Source: Nilaparvata lugens (Eukaryota; Arthropoda; Insecta; Hemiptera; Delphacidae). Taken from it: 64,000 nucleotides of DNA. The position numbers were made by a program, and so were the translations under genes. Within the stretch, counting starts at the first letter, position 1. The number at the start of each line of letters is the position of its first letter. The stretch is from assembly GCF_014356525.2 (NCBI RefSeq), contig NC_052506.1:13142783-13206782 (forward strand), in the 5' to 3' direction. Under the pieces are notes generated by a model. That model made no database searches, was not told the origin of the DNA, and was given only the letters and a program-made list of their open reading frames with translations. This document shows positions 21,176 to 34,100 of the stretch, one piece after another.

Positions 21176-24100
21176 TGTGTGTGTGTATGAGTGTACGTGC
21201 GTCTGTGTACACGATATCTCATCTTCCAATTAACGGAATGACTTGAAATTTGGAACGTAAGGTTTACAATATGAGGATCCGACACGAACAATTTCAATCA
21301 AATGCGATTCAAGATGGCGGCTAAAATGGCAAAAATGTTGTCAAAAACAGGGGTTTTCGCGATTTTCTCAAAAACGGCTCCAACGATTTTGATTAAAGTT
21401 GAACCTGAAATAGTCATCGATAAGCTCTATCAACTGCCACAAGTCCCATATCTGTAAAAATTTCAGGAGCTCCGCCCCATCTATGCAAAGTTCGATTTTA
21501 GATTCTCAATTATCAGGCTTCAGATACAATTTAAACAAAAAGTTTTGAGTGGAAAAGATTAAGCATGATAATCTCTACAATTAATGTTCAGTAACATTTT
21601 CACCTAAAATTAAAAATAAGCTCGAAATTCGAGAAAATGTGATTATCCAATTGCAAACTGTTGGCAACTGTTGATTCTATTAAATGATTCACTATGAAGA
21701 GATAGCCGACCTCGTGTGTCCCCAGCGTTATTGCCCTGTCACCAGCTGGCTCAAATCTTTGAATAGTAGACTTGAGATGCGTGGGAACACTAGCGTCAGG
21801 TGATAAATTTTCATAACGGCAAGGAAAGTTGTGTGAGTGCGCCATACCAGATTTTTCCATAACAGTTGTATAAAATAGTTGTATATAGTTGTATATACTC
21901 CATAATAGTTGTAATACACAGTTATATTTTTACACATCCACTAAAATCACATCAGATCTAATAAATGTGGATGTGAGAAAAATAAAACAATGTTTTTCAA
22001 ATCATTTTCGTTGAATATCATTCAAGTTTCTAACGCAATCATCAGGGAAATGCCAACAGCGGCAAAATATAGTGACTTGTGCAGAACACCGAGAAGTATA
22101 TAAACGAGTTTTGTCATATTTAGAGCCCGTTCACATGACAGCGATTTACGCTCGGTTGTCGCGCGGTTGACCAACCGAGCGGTTGCCAGGTATAGGAAAA
22201 CACATGGTGCCGTACACATGCAACGCTCGGTTTGAGAAGTCGAATCGCGGCGGTTGTAGCCTCCAGTCCAACCGCTCGGTTGTCGGGCGGTTCGATATAC
22301 TAGAACAGGCATGAGAGCGTACATATGTCTTCAGTCAACCGAGCGGTTTCGAGCAGAGCAGTTTACATAGTGCAATTTACATTACAATTTTTAGTTCAGT
22401 TGGCAAGTTCAGTACAAGTTAGTTTGTAGAGGATCATATTTCATAGTAGGGTAAACTAGCCCATGTTGGGACACCAAAATTCAAATAGCTATAGCTTGGA
22501 CAAAAATAAAAAAATCTTCATTTTTTAATTTTATATTGATTGTATTTGCTTACACTTTTATGGCAACTGTATTGATTGTCAATTGATTTTTTTATTGCAA
22601 AAACAATTTTTGGGAGTGTCCCAACCTGGTACATAATGAGTTATTTTTGGTCATTTTTAGTAAATTTAATAGCTTTCTCAAAAATTGATATTTTCAGAAA
22701 ATTTTTGTATTATTCAATCAACAATACCATGAAGAATTTATCTTTAGAATATCATGGAGTTATCTCTTACCGTATTTGAAATGTTGTTCCAAAAATTTAA
22801 ACTTTAGGCTCTAATATCTCAAAAAAGTAATGATCGGAAAAAATGTTTTTCTGAGAAAACTTTTCCATTTTGATCGCTTGATGATATACAAATCGAAAAA
22901 CTTTGAAAAATATCACCATTAAAAATTTTAATTTCAGTTTTTGCACAGTCTTAACCGAGGGCAGACTGCTCATGAATCGCTGTCAAGCGTACGAGGCTGG
23001 CAAATCGCTCGATTTGCCAATCGCGCAACAACCGAGCGTAAATCGCTGTCATGTGAACAAGCTCTAAGGACCGGTTTCCGAGCTCGGGATTTCGCTAACT
23101 TCTAGACTTTAAACAGCTGGATTCAGAAAATTGGCTTTCCGAAACGGGGCGTAGTTGCAGTTTCTATGATAATCTTTATTTTCTCATTTCTATAATTGGA
23201 AACGTTTTTCCTTGACGAAAAGAAACATTCCTAAATGATTCAAAATAGCTGAAACTTAACACTATTTTCTACTCTATATTTTATTTTGTGTTCAATTTTC
23301 TAGTTTTTGAAATTTAATCTAAACATGGACTGCGACTACGCCTCGTTTCGGAAAGACAATTTTCTGACTCCAGCTGTTTAAAGTCTAGAAATTAGCTAAA
23401 TCCCGAGCTCGGAAACCGGCCCTAAATCATCTATATTTTAGTTACATTTTCCAAAGCATCAATACATGTATTTATAAAATACAACACCATAATTATTGAT
23501 AGCGTATAGTGTATGAAATGTATCATCAAAAATGAAACTTAAAAGGATTGAAACTTGAAACTATCAAATGACAAAAAAAAAACACAAATCAAACTAAATT
23601 GGAAAAATCGAAAGCTGCGAACTGTTCTAAAAACCTCTACACTTCTAAGAGTTGACTTCATAATTGAATAGCTTGAATTGCATTATGCAAATTCAAAGAA
23701 AAACCATTCGACAGAAATGCATTTCCTATTATTGACGACATTACATCATTGAGTCAATGACTTCCAATTATGTTGGCGTTATTCGCAGCTGTGGGTGCGA
23801 ATTCATATTGTATTTCCACTGAAGATAAAGTAGCCTACAATAATTTGTATTATTGTTCATGATTGTAAATATTAACATCACAATAGGAAATCTGTTTTAC
23901 AGATATCTATAATTACAGTATAAATGAAAATTAGAAATCTAAGTACCCTTTTAAAATTGTTCAATGTTACGGCTATACAGTCGTACAATATTATATATAC
24001 AATATTATAAAGTCGCGATTTGACATGTTTAAACATGTCGTGATCGAACAATTTTAAAAGGATACTTAGATTTTTAATTTTTATTCACATTTAAGAGCAG

Positions 24101-25049
24101 CCCTAAAGAAAAATACTATAACTGAAGTATTTCATTGATAGAAACAGCGAAGGTCTGTACAAGGTATTCCCAAACGATTTAAAAGATATTTACTAATTGG
24201 TACCAAATTATTAATCTTAAATAATAAATAGGTAGAATCTAATCTAATTTGGCATAAAGTATCTTCATAAAATATTATACAACTTATATTCGTTGATAGA
24301 ACACCATTCTAGCATTAGGAATATCAATACTAAATCTGACATGTTAAATACAGACTACTTATATTTTAATAAGTTACAAGATAAAAAATCTGGTGTGGCG
24401 CACTCACACAACTTTCCTTGCCGTTATGAAAATTGATCACCTGACGCTAGTGTTCCCGCGCATCTCAAGTCTACTATTCAAAGATTTGAGCCAGCTGGTG
24501 ACAGAGCAATAACGCTGGAGACACACATGAGGTCTGCTATCTCTTCATAGTGAATGATTTAATAGAATCAACAATAATTTGCAATTGAATAATTACATTT
24601 TTTCGAATTTAAAGCTTATTTTCAATTTTAGGTGAAAATGTTACTGAACATTAATTGTAGAGATTTTCATGCTCAATCTACTCCACTTGATTTTTTTCGT
24701 TTCAATTGTATCTGAAGCCTGATAATTGGGAATCTATCTGCATTGATGGGGCGAAGCTCCTGAAATTTTTACAGATATGGGACTTGTGGCAGTTGATAGA
24801 GCTTATCGATGACTATTGTAGGTATGAATTTGATCAAAATCGTTGGAGCCGTTTTCGAGAAAATTGCAAAAAACCCTGTTTTTGACAACATTTTCGCCAT
24901 TTTAGCCGCCATTTTGAATTGCATCAGATCAAAATTGTTCGTGTCGGATACTTATATCGTAAGGACCTTAAGTTCCAAATTTCAAGTCATTCCGTTAATT
25001 GGGAGATGAGATATCGTGTACACAGACGCACATACACACACACACACAC

Positions 25050-25116
<67 letters not shown>

Positions 25117-28100
25117 CAATACCCAAAAACCACTTTTTTGGACTCAGGGGACCTTGAAACATATAGAAATTTAGAAATTGGGGTACCTTAATTTTTTTCA
25201 GAAAGCAATACTTTCCTTACCTATGGTAATAGGGCAAGGAAAGTAAAACTCTGCTGCGATTCGCATTTTGTGCTAACTTATAAAAATTGAAGTGCAAACA
25301 ATCTGTCATTGCCAGTTCTTCAGACAACCGTATTGAACCTTGATGAATAAGAAAGATGTCATAACAAAGGAACATCATTACATGAACTGAGCTAAATGTG
25401 AAAGCGGATACAGTACAACACCCTACACCATAAGTATTATCTTGATTTGTTGCAGTAAAAGACTGAATTTGTCTCAACCTTGTTCTCAATATGCAAAGTG
25501 GGTATGAAAACTCATCACAAATTGTCGCACAAGGTAATGCTAGAAAGCAGTCAAAATTCAAGGAGTTGATTCTCGATAAGTTGATTGATGTTGTATGATA
25601 AGTTGACTGATAGTTGAACTGAGTTTAGTTAGACTGTTAGTTGTATATCATCATAGATAAACGATAGAATACGTTATTGTTTCTCTATATTATATTTGAT
25701 GAGTTGTATGATCATGTCATTTGTATGATTTTCATATTAGCCAAAATATGGAATATAGGGAGTCATTGAAATCTTGAAGCTGATTGATAAGATCAAATAA
25801 TTCTGCCTAGGTTTTATAAAACCTCTATAAATCTATAGAAGGTTTCTATAGACCTTGGCATAGTATGACTCTGCTGTAGTTTCGTATACACATTCTTCAC
25901 AATGTCAAATCCTTCTTTCTGAAGATTCACAGTGAATTGGAAAGCTACAAGATTTATCAAATTTTATTGCATGTAATATACTTACGGTCAAGAAATTTCT
26001 CTAAGCTGTTGGTCCAGAAAGCGAAGTCTTCCTTATTAGTTCCTCTGTACCAGATTAAAGAACTGAGAGCATTGTCTGACTCTGGCATAGGTCGGAATCC
26101 AAGACCTGTAATAATTATTAGCAAGAGATTAATAGTTGGAAATAAAGTAGGATATATTGATTGTATATTTAATACATAGCCAACTATATTATGATGTAAC
26201 TGTCCCTTCAACTCAAATATGTTATGTTACTGTGATTCATTTATTCATTCATTGATACAATAAGTACATCATCAAAATAATAGGGAAAAAAGGGTAATCT
26301 TGTGCTATTCCTCTCCCAAATTTAGAAAAAGGTTACACATAGTCCAAAATAGGTTAAGTCTTGTAGTTCTTCACTTCACAGAATTTTCAGTCCTTAAATA
26401 TGTTCACAAAGTAGGTATTCAAATTTAGATGCTTCGAAACCAAAAATAGAACAGATATTTCACATTATTTTAATTATTATCACATTTCAGGTTCAAGAGA
26501 GTGATTAAAAACAGTGAGTATAAAAAAGAAAAAAATTACTGGAAAAAATAAAATTAAATAACATATACATATTCTTCATAGGGTAGATTTTAAAATAAAA
26601 AATGATCATCCTCGAAAGTGAACTTTTATTTTAAAATAAAAATAGGCGAATAGAATGATTTAGATATAACAAGTAATATTTACAATAATTGAATGTTTAA
26701 CCTCAAACATAATTTATAAAACAAATCATCAATAGACATTATTCGAGTGTGAATGGTGACAAACAAAATCTAAAATGTACTATATAAATAAAGGCTATAT
26801 TAAAAGGCTTCTTGAGGTTTGATTCGATAGAAATTATTATTACCCTTTCATCAGGAAACAAACTTACAAATTGTTTTCATAAGAAATTGTTCTAGTATTA
26901 TTTCTATATTGAATTGAATTAAAAAGACTTAAATTAGACTTAGAAGGACTTAAAAGTCCTAAGTCCGCCAAATAAAGATTTTTTTTAGATTTTTTTCATT
27001 TTCATTAATGATTTGAAAATGATATTATGGTCTTGAATAAGAATAAATTTCTTCTCATAACTACTTGGGCAGAATAATTCCAATTATTTTTCTTATTAGG
27101 TGTGACAGTAGAATTGCTAGTGAGTGTGTTAACTTGTATAATTGAATCAGTGAGCATGAAATATAACGAAGCCACCTTTTTCTTCTAAATTCAAATCTAT
27201 TAGCTTTAGTCATAAGCCAATAAACTTTCGTGTCTCGTGTCTTATGTAATGTGATACTATTCAGATGACACACTTACAAACACGTCACACGGGCACCTAC
27301 AGATCTCATGAAAGGAATCTTTCAGAAGAATGATTTTTGTGTCGGAAATTGATTTTGGTTCAATAGATTGTAACAAGCAGGAATAGCTTTTAAAACTAAA
27401 AAAATGATATCACCAGACCAGAAAAATCTATAATTAACCTACACTTTTCAAGAACTGTGGTTAGGTGGATTTGGATAAAAAATTCATACTGCATCACACT
27501 TCTTTAATAGAACTAGAAAGACAGGGTGTCCACTGAATCAGGCTCAGAAAATTCCCGTATATTTCACGAGTTTCCCGGTTTTCCACGCCGGTTAAAAACC
27601 GTGATTAATATGTAAGAACGGGCATCTCCCACACCCGTTTTCGTTCTTCAATAGATTATCAATAAACTATTGATTTACGAAAAAAAATCAATTCACGGAC
27701 GTGTATTGAAGTACTTGAACATAATGCATTGTAGTTCAACATTTTCTAAGTGGATGACTAACCTGGATTTGTTCCAATAAGAGATTCGTCCAATTTCCAC
27801 TTTGGTATCCTCGGGTCTAATGTGAAGTGGAATAACCATAGCAGGAGAATGAATAAGGCGGCAAGGCATATGTAGAATATCGTGTAGAATAAGCCGATTT
27901 TCGCTGTAACATAAACAAAAGAGTCAAAATTAATACACATCATATTAAGATTTTTGTTCTAATTAAATAAAAATAGCCACATGTTACTGATTGAAGAAGC
28001 AGCAAGATTAAAAATACCAAATTACAATATTCTAGTGAACTCGAATTCATTTAGAATGATCACATTTTCAAATAAGATTTAAGTTTTATGAAAATTAAAT

Positions 28101-31100
28101 GCAAATATGCACATTATAGTTTGTAGAAACCCAACACAAGCAACTCTCAAATTGAAAGAAAACCTCTCCAAATTCTTAAACAGTGTTTTAACTCAAGGTA
28201 AGTGTATTTTTGTCAAATTCTGTATCAATATAAATTTGATGTATTACTACATATTTACTAAACATTATGTATCATTTATAATATTTATTGTACTATTTAT
28301 GTAAGTACTGATTGTAAATTGTTTTGGAAAATAAATCTTATTTTATAAATTGGAGTTTGCCTTTAGTTTAAGTTTTGCAAATTTAGTTTGCCTTTTCAAG
28401 GAATTTTCTCATTGTTCTTAAAGGATTAGTACGGCTGCACATAAATGAGGTATTCAGTAGAAAATAAATTGATATTTGTTTTATCGAGCGCTATAAATAT
28501 GATTTCGTATTTGAAATTAGAATGAATTTTACTTGGCGCTGTTTCAATTTTGGGTACAAAACGGTAACGAGGACCATTCCAAATGAGTGTGTTGAAACTT
28601 CTAAGTCTATTTCCTCAATTCATTATTTCATTTATCATTCAGTCACTCAAACTACATCTTGTTGTTTTCGAAGTAATCTCTTTTTATTTGATACTTATTT
28701 CATTGAATTATCATGTTGTACTATGTAATACGGCAGGTTTATGTTATATTATACAATGTTATGTCGTACACATAAGATGTCATGATGTGTTTATAAACAA
28801 CTATAATATTATTATTCTAATAGGTTATGGATAAGAAAACACTCAATGAAATAACTTGCCAGATTTTTATATTCTGTATTCTTATATGAATATTTCAAAT
28901 CTTCATCTATATATATAAAAGAACTACAGATGAAAATTAATAAGCAATTGCATTTATTCAAATGCTATTTAATGAATAATATCTATATATAAAAGCGAAA
29001 TGCCACTCACTCACTGACTGACTGACTGACTTTCTGACTCATTCACAGAACTAAAAATCTACCGGACCAAAAACGTTCAAATTTGGTAGGTATGTTCAAT
29101 GGCCCTTTAGAGGCGCACTAAGAACGGATTTGGAAAAAATTTCAAAGATACGCCCAAAATCTGCGTTTTCCAGCGTTTTTTAGCGTTTTCTCAGCTTTAT
29201 CGAGAACAAATGAACAGAAAATGTTCAAATTTAGTACAGAAGCTCAGCTAATAATGTGTTAGAAGGAATTTGCAATAACGTCAAAGAACGGAAAATGTTC
29301 AAATTTACTACAGAAGCTCAGCTGGGTGTAATAATGTTGTGTTAGTGTAAAATCTGACAAAGCATTTATTGGAACGGTTTCACTTGTTATTCGTTCCGCT
29401 ACTACGTAGACTTCATGTCGTCATCATGTCTGTCTGTCTGCGCGCTGTGTCTTTTGTGCGTCTGCGCTGATCAGTGACGTCTCAGTCGCGGTTCTAATCA
29501 GCTGGTTTTCTATACTTTTATTCGTATTTTTTTCGTCGGATTTTTTGCCGTTGCAATTTTAATATTTGTGCTATTTGATTTTTTAGAATTTAATCTTGTC
29601 TTTAGGCATCTTACCTTTTAGATATTTGTTATTTTTTCACCATTCGGTTGCGAGCGCTTTGCCTACGTTTCTAACACATCCGGCAGCTTGCCTTTTTCAT
29701 TGTAGCTTGCAGGCTTGCAGCGTCTCCGTGTCTTCTTCAATGGTGGATAGTCGATGGTGCATTTACGCCTTCGGTCTAAACCTTTCATCTGAATTCATCG
29801 GACTTACAAAACGTTTTTAAAGTGTGAATTATTCTTCAAATTAATTCGTTTGTTCTATTCTTCAGTGTGATTCAATTATTCATCGAGTTCTTCACTCAGT
29901 TACTCTGTTAAAATTGGATAAACTTTGTCTAAAATTGCAACCTCGTGTAAGCTTCAGTTGCCATTTTTCTACAATTGGCTTCACCTCGTGAACCTCAAAC
30001 TTTCAAGTGCATCATCTCTACTGTTTGGAAATCAATCCAAAAATTCCACAATTTGAAGATCGGATTATTCATTTGGAATTCTACTCGCTCCAGCCTACTT
30101 TTCCATTGGGGGATTCGCCTGCTGTAATGGACGTTTCCATGCTTGTCATCGCATGGCCTAATCACTTCATCGCTTGCTGATGTCCTGTTCCTGTTGGTAT
30201 TGCAGAGTCGTTGCCTGTCTGCCTGGCCGCATCTCCTCTTCAAAATTTTATTCAGGTTATGTAAATCGTTCTTTTCAATTTTCATTTACGTATGCATCAT
30301 TATTGTTTTATTATGTCTATCTTGACATTCAACTCACTGAGGCCACTGACGCCTAATTATTATTTTATTAATGTCTATTTTGACATTCACTCACTGAGGC
30401 CACTGACGCCTACTTATTATTTTATTAATGTCTATCTTGACATTCTTTCACTGAGGCCATCGACGCCTATTTATTTATTGGATTTGACAGCTACCCTTGG
30501 CTTTACAAGTGATTCACTGAGGCCACTGACGCCTACTTATTATTTTATTAATGTCTATCTTGACATTCTTTCACTGAGGCTACCGACGCCTACCTATTGT
30601 TTAGTTAATGTCTAGCTTGACATTCATTTCACTGAGGCCATCGACGCCTATTTATTTATTGGATTTGACAGCTACCCTTGGCTTTGCAAGTGATTCATTG
30701 AAGGCCACTGTCGCCTATTACTCGTTCTAATTGATGTCTGTCTTGACATTCAATTCTTTGAAGGCCCATGTCGCCTATATTTACCCGGATAATCTTCATT
30801 GTATTTATTAGCTACCCTTAGCTTTTAAGTGTTATTCTAAGGCCAGTGACGCCTATTAACTATTTAGTTAATGTCTATCTTGACATTCATTTCACTGAGG
30901 CCATCGACGCCTATTTATTTATTGGATTTGACAGCTACCCTTGGCTTTACAAGTGATTCATTGAAGGCCACTGTCGCCTATTACTCGTTCTAATTGATGT
31001 CTGTCTTGACATTCAATTCATTGAAGGCCCATGTCGCCTATATTCAACCCGGACTGTCCTCATTTGTATTTATTAGCTACCCTTAGCTCTTAAGTGATAT

Positions 31101-34100
31101 TTTTAAGGCCATTAACGCCTATTAATTGTTAGGTCGAAATCTATTTTGACATTCAAATCACTGAAGGCCTATGCCGCATATATTTTTTATGTATGTTATT
31201 TGCTGAGCATTTTTTACAGCTTATTGTCATTTTTTAATCACTATTATTGTACCTTAGTAATAACTTTCATTATTGCACTCAATTTATATTCATTTCAGGT
31301 ATCATTATTAATACCTTTGCATTTATTGCAATATCATTAATACCAATATCATTAATAATTTAATATCATTAATACCTTTGCAGTTATTGTCAGACCTCAA
31401 TGGTCATTAATGTCATTGACCTAATTTTATTTAAATTTTGTAGTTCTCTACATTATTTCACATGTTGTAATTTTCCCAAGATTTGACAATTGCCTTTGTA
31501 TGTGGCCATCTGCCTATTATTATTTTATTGATCCCAAAATATTTGACACAATTGTTTTTGTATGTGGCCATCTGCCTATTATTATCTTATTATTATTAAA
31601 TCTTATCTTGTTGATTCATTTAGTCTTTTATTGGCGTACTTACCCCAATTCAAGCTATCAGTATTTTTATGCACAGAATTCAAAGATTTGTTTGTAGGTA
31701 TTTATACCAACTATCATCCACAGTCCACTGCCCTGCCCTTGGATTCTGTCAGTTAGAAGGAATTCGAAATAACGCCAACGATATGCCCAAAATTATCAAA
31801 ATTTTCTCAGTTCTTCTATCAAGTAATAGACAGAAAATGTTCAAATTTGGTACAGAGGTTTAGCTAGGGTCTAAAAATTTTGTGATGAGGTGACTTTAAT
31901 ATTTCATCTAAGATACGCCCAAAATCTGCGTTTTCCCAACGTTTTTCTCAGCTTTTCTGTGTTTTCTCAGTACTTTGACTTTCTGATGGAATGAAGCATG
32001 CTCAAATGAAAAATGCAGGCGAACGAAGCGAGCCCGCTGATCTCATTTTTGGACGATCCAGTCGGGGGTCCAGGGGGCGGAGCCCCCTGGCTAGACGGAT
32101 ATGGCAAGCGAAGCGAGCATGACGGCTAGTGTTGGTATATATTTTAAGAGTAGAAGCTCAAAAATACTGATATATGACATCTGTCATATTCGACATTCTG
32201 TAACCTAGTTCTAAATCCAGAATGAATTTATGAACAGAACAAGGACAAGAGAATTGCTTCAGAGGGCCAATGTGAGATAACTACAGTTTTATGATAATGA
32301 GCTGGGTTTCAAGTCATTGGTTTTAATATTGCTTTAGTTGTGTTGTACTTATCCTTAGTACAGTCCGGGTCCTATAGTGAGATCCACGTTATAATGGCAG
32401 TGTGTGATTTGCAATGGTGTTGCTATCCTTGTCTATCATCCAACAAAGCAGATGGCGCTTTCTCTTTCACGCTTTGCGATGTTGCCACATCGTTCATCAA
32501 CAATGTAGAAATTCAACTAATTGACGAGATATTTAATCTCAATCATGAAAATTTATTATTACATCTTTAAAAAATATATTCACTTGACAAATAAAATATG
32601 ATTAACTATTTTCAACAATAATGAACAGTTAAATTCATCAGATATAGCAGTATCAGCTGTTTGGGTGGCAAGGCTGAGATCTGGCAATCCTTTTCTCCTA
32701 TCTTCCTACACTGCCATTATAACCTGGACCTCACTTTAGTGGTGGAGGGCCACTAGACTACAATACTACCCGTTCAAAAACATCCAACATTTTTGAAAAT
32801 GCATATTTTCAAGCAACAGATGCTCTTTTGTATCTTCTCAAAAGCAACGTGTTGCTTCCGAAAAGATACACAAGGAGCTTTTTGGAGTTACGTTCTTTTA
32901 GCACAACACAGCCTATCAGCTGACATTCGTTCAACATGCTCTTTCCATTGTTGGCGATACGTTGCAACTCTCTCATTGATGACGAATCTCTGTGTGTAGG
33001 GAGCTCCCTCCATCTAGGGATCTAGGAACTTTGGAGCTAATGTTTTTGTAAAAGTAGGAATATTACCCCGCCAACCATATCTATATGCCGTTTCAAAGTC
33101 ACGGAGACAAAGCTACGGGACGCGTACTGTAAATGATACAGAGTGCTAAAGTAGACTAGTCTAAAGCCGTGTCCACACTGAACGACACTGTTCGACAAAC
33201 AAGTTTGTTGAAAAAGTTTGGACAAATTTTATTATGTTTGACAAACAATGTTTGCCCGTGGCCAGTGTGGACGCGACACCAAGCAAAATATTTGTAAGTG
33301 GGAAGAACAGGTTTTATGTTTTACAGCTGTCATCACTGAAAATGCTTGGAAAACAGTAATTTTTTTTGTTTGACAAACAATGATTGTCCAAACTTTTTAA
33401 AATGTTTGTCCCTGAGCTCCTCAACAAACATGTTTGCCGAACATGTATGTCGAACATTATATTATTTATATTGTAGTCTACAATACGAATAGCCTATAAT
33501 GATATAAATAATTAGTATTTTATTTTAAGATTTAGCATGTAATTCTGAAGTTTGTTTAATTTCTGTATAAGTTGTTTTTGTTTTCTTATTCTTCTTTATT
33601 ATTTTGTGTGGAGTGCGGTTTTGGGCAGTATGTGCCTGTCGCATCCACACTGATTAACTACATTCACTACAATGTATCTTTTTTTCCAATAAATTGAAAT
33701 TGAAACATTTGTCCAGTGTGCACACGGCTTTACTTCAACTTTGAACTTTAATTTTTGGCACAATAATATTATGATGCTGATACTTTCAAGTACCTGACAA
33801 TATTCATGTATTCATAATTTTTAAAACTCACTGTGAGCTCTCCTAACAACAATATAATTCAAGGCCACCTCCTTCAGTCAGCTGTGCATACTCAATGTAA
33901 AGCAAGCGCCTGGTCTGAATGAACAATCATTCAAAATTTCTTCTATGTTGTTTTTTCAAGTTAAAGTGATCACTCAACTTTTAATGGACTTGAAATTACA
34001 ACAAATGACTATTTCAATCCAAATGAGGCAGGTAGATACTGGATATTTAAAATAGAATTACAGTTTACAAAAGATATATGAATAGCTTTCAGAAAAGAAA

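Noticed and set aside
22022..22324. 100-codon minus frame
   Set aside because: Overlaps the left arm of a foldback element and reads through its palindromes. No domain.
30292..30615. 107-codon plus frame with [18 protein letters not shown] repeats
   Set aside because: A periodic translation of the minisatellite. The repeat period breaks the frame further downstream.
30307..31190. Regularly spaced repeats resembling a CRISPR array
   Set aside because: The host DNA is eukaryotic, the spacers are themselves repeated (GATTTGACAGCTACCCTTGG and others), and units diverge gradually. It is a minisatellite inside a Helitron.
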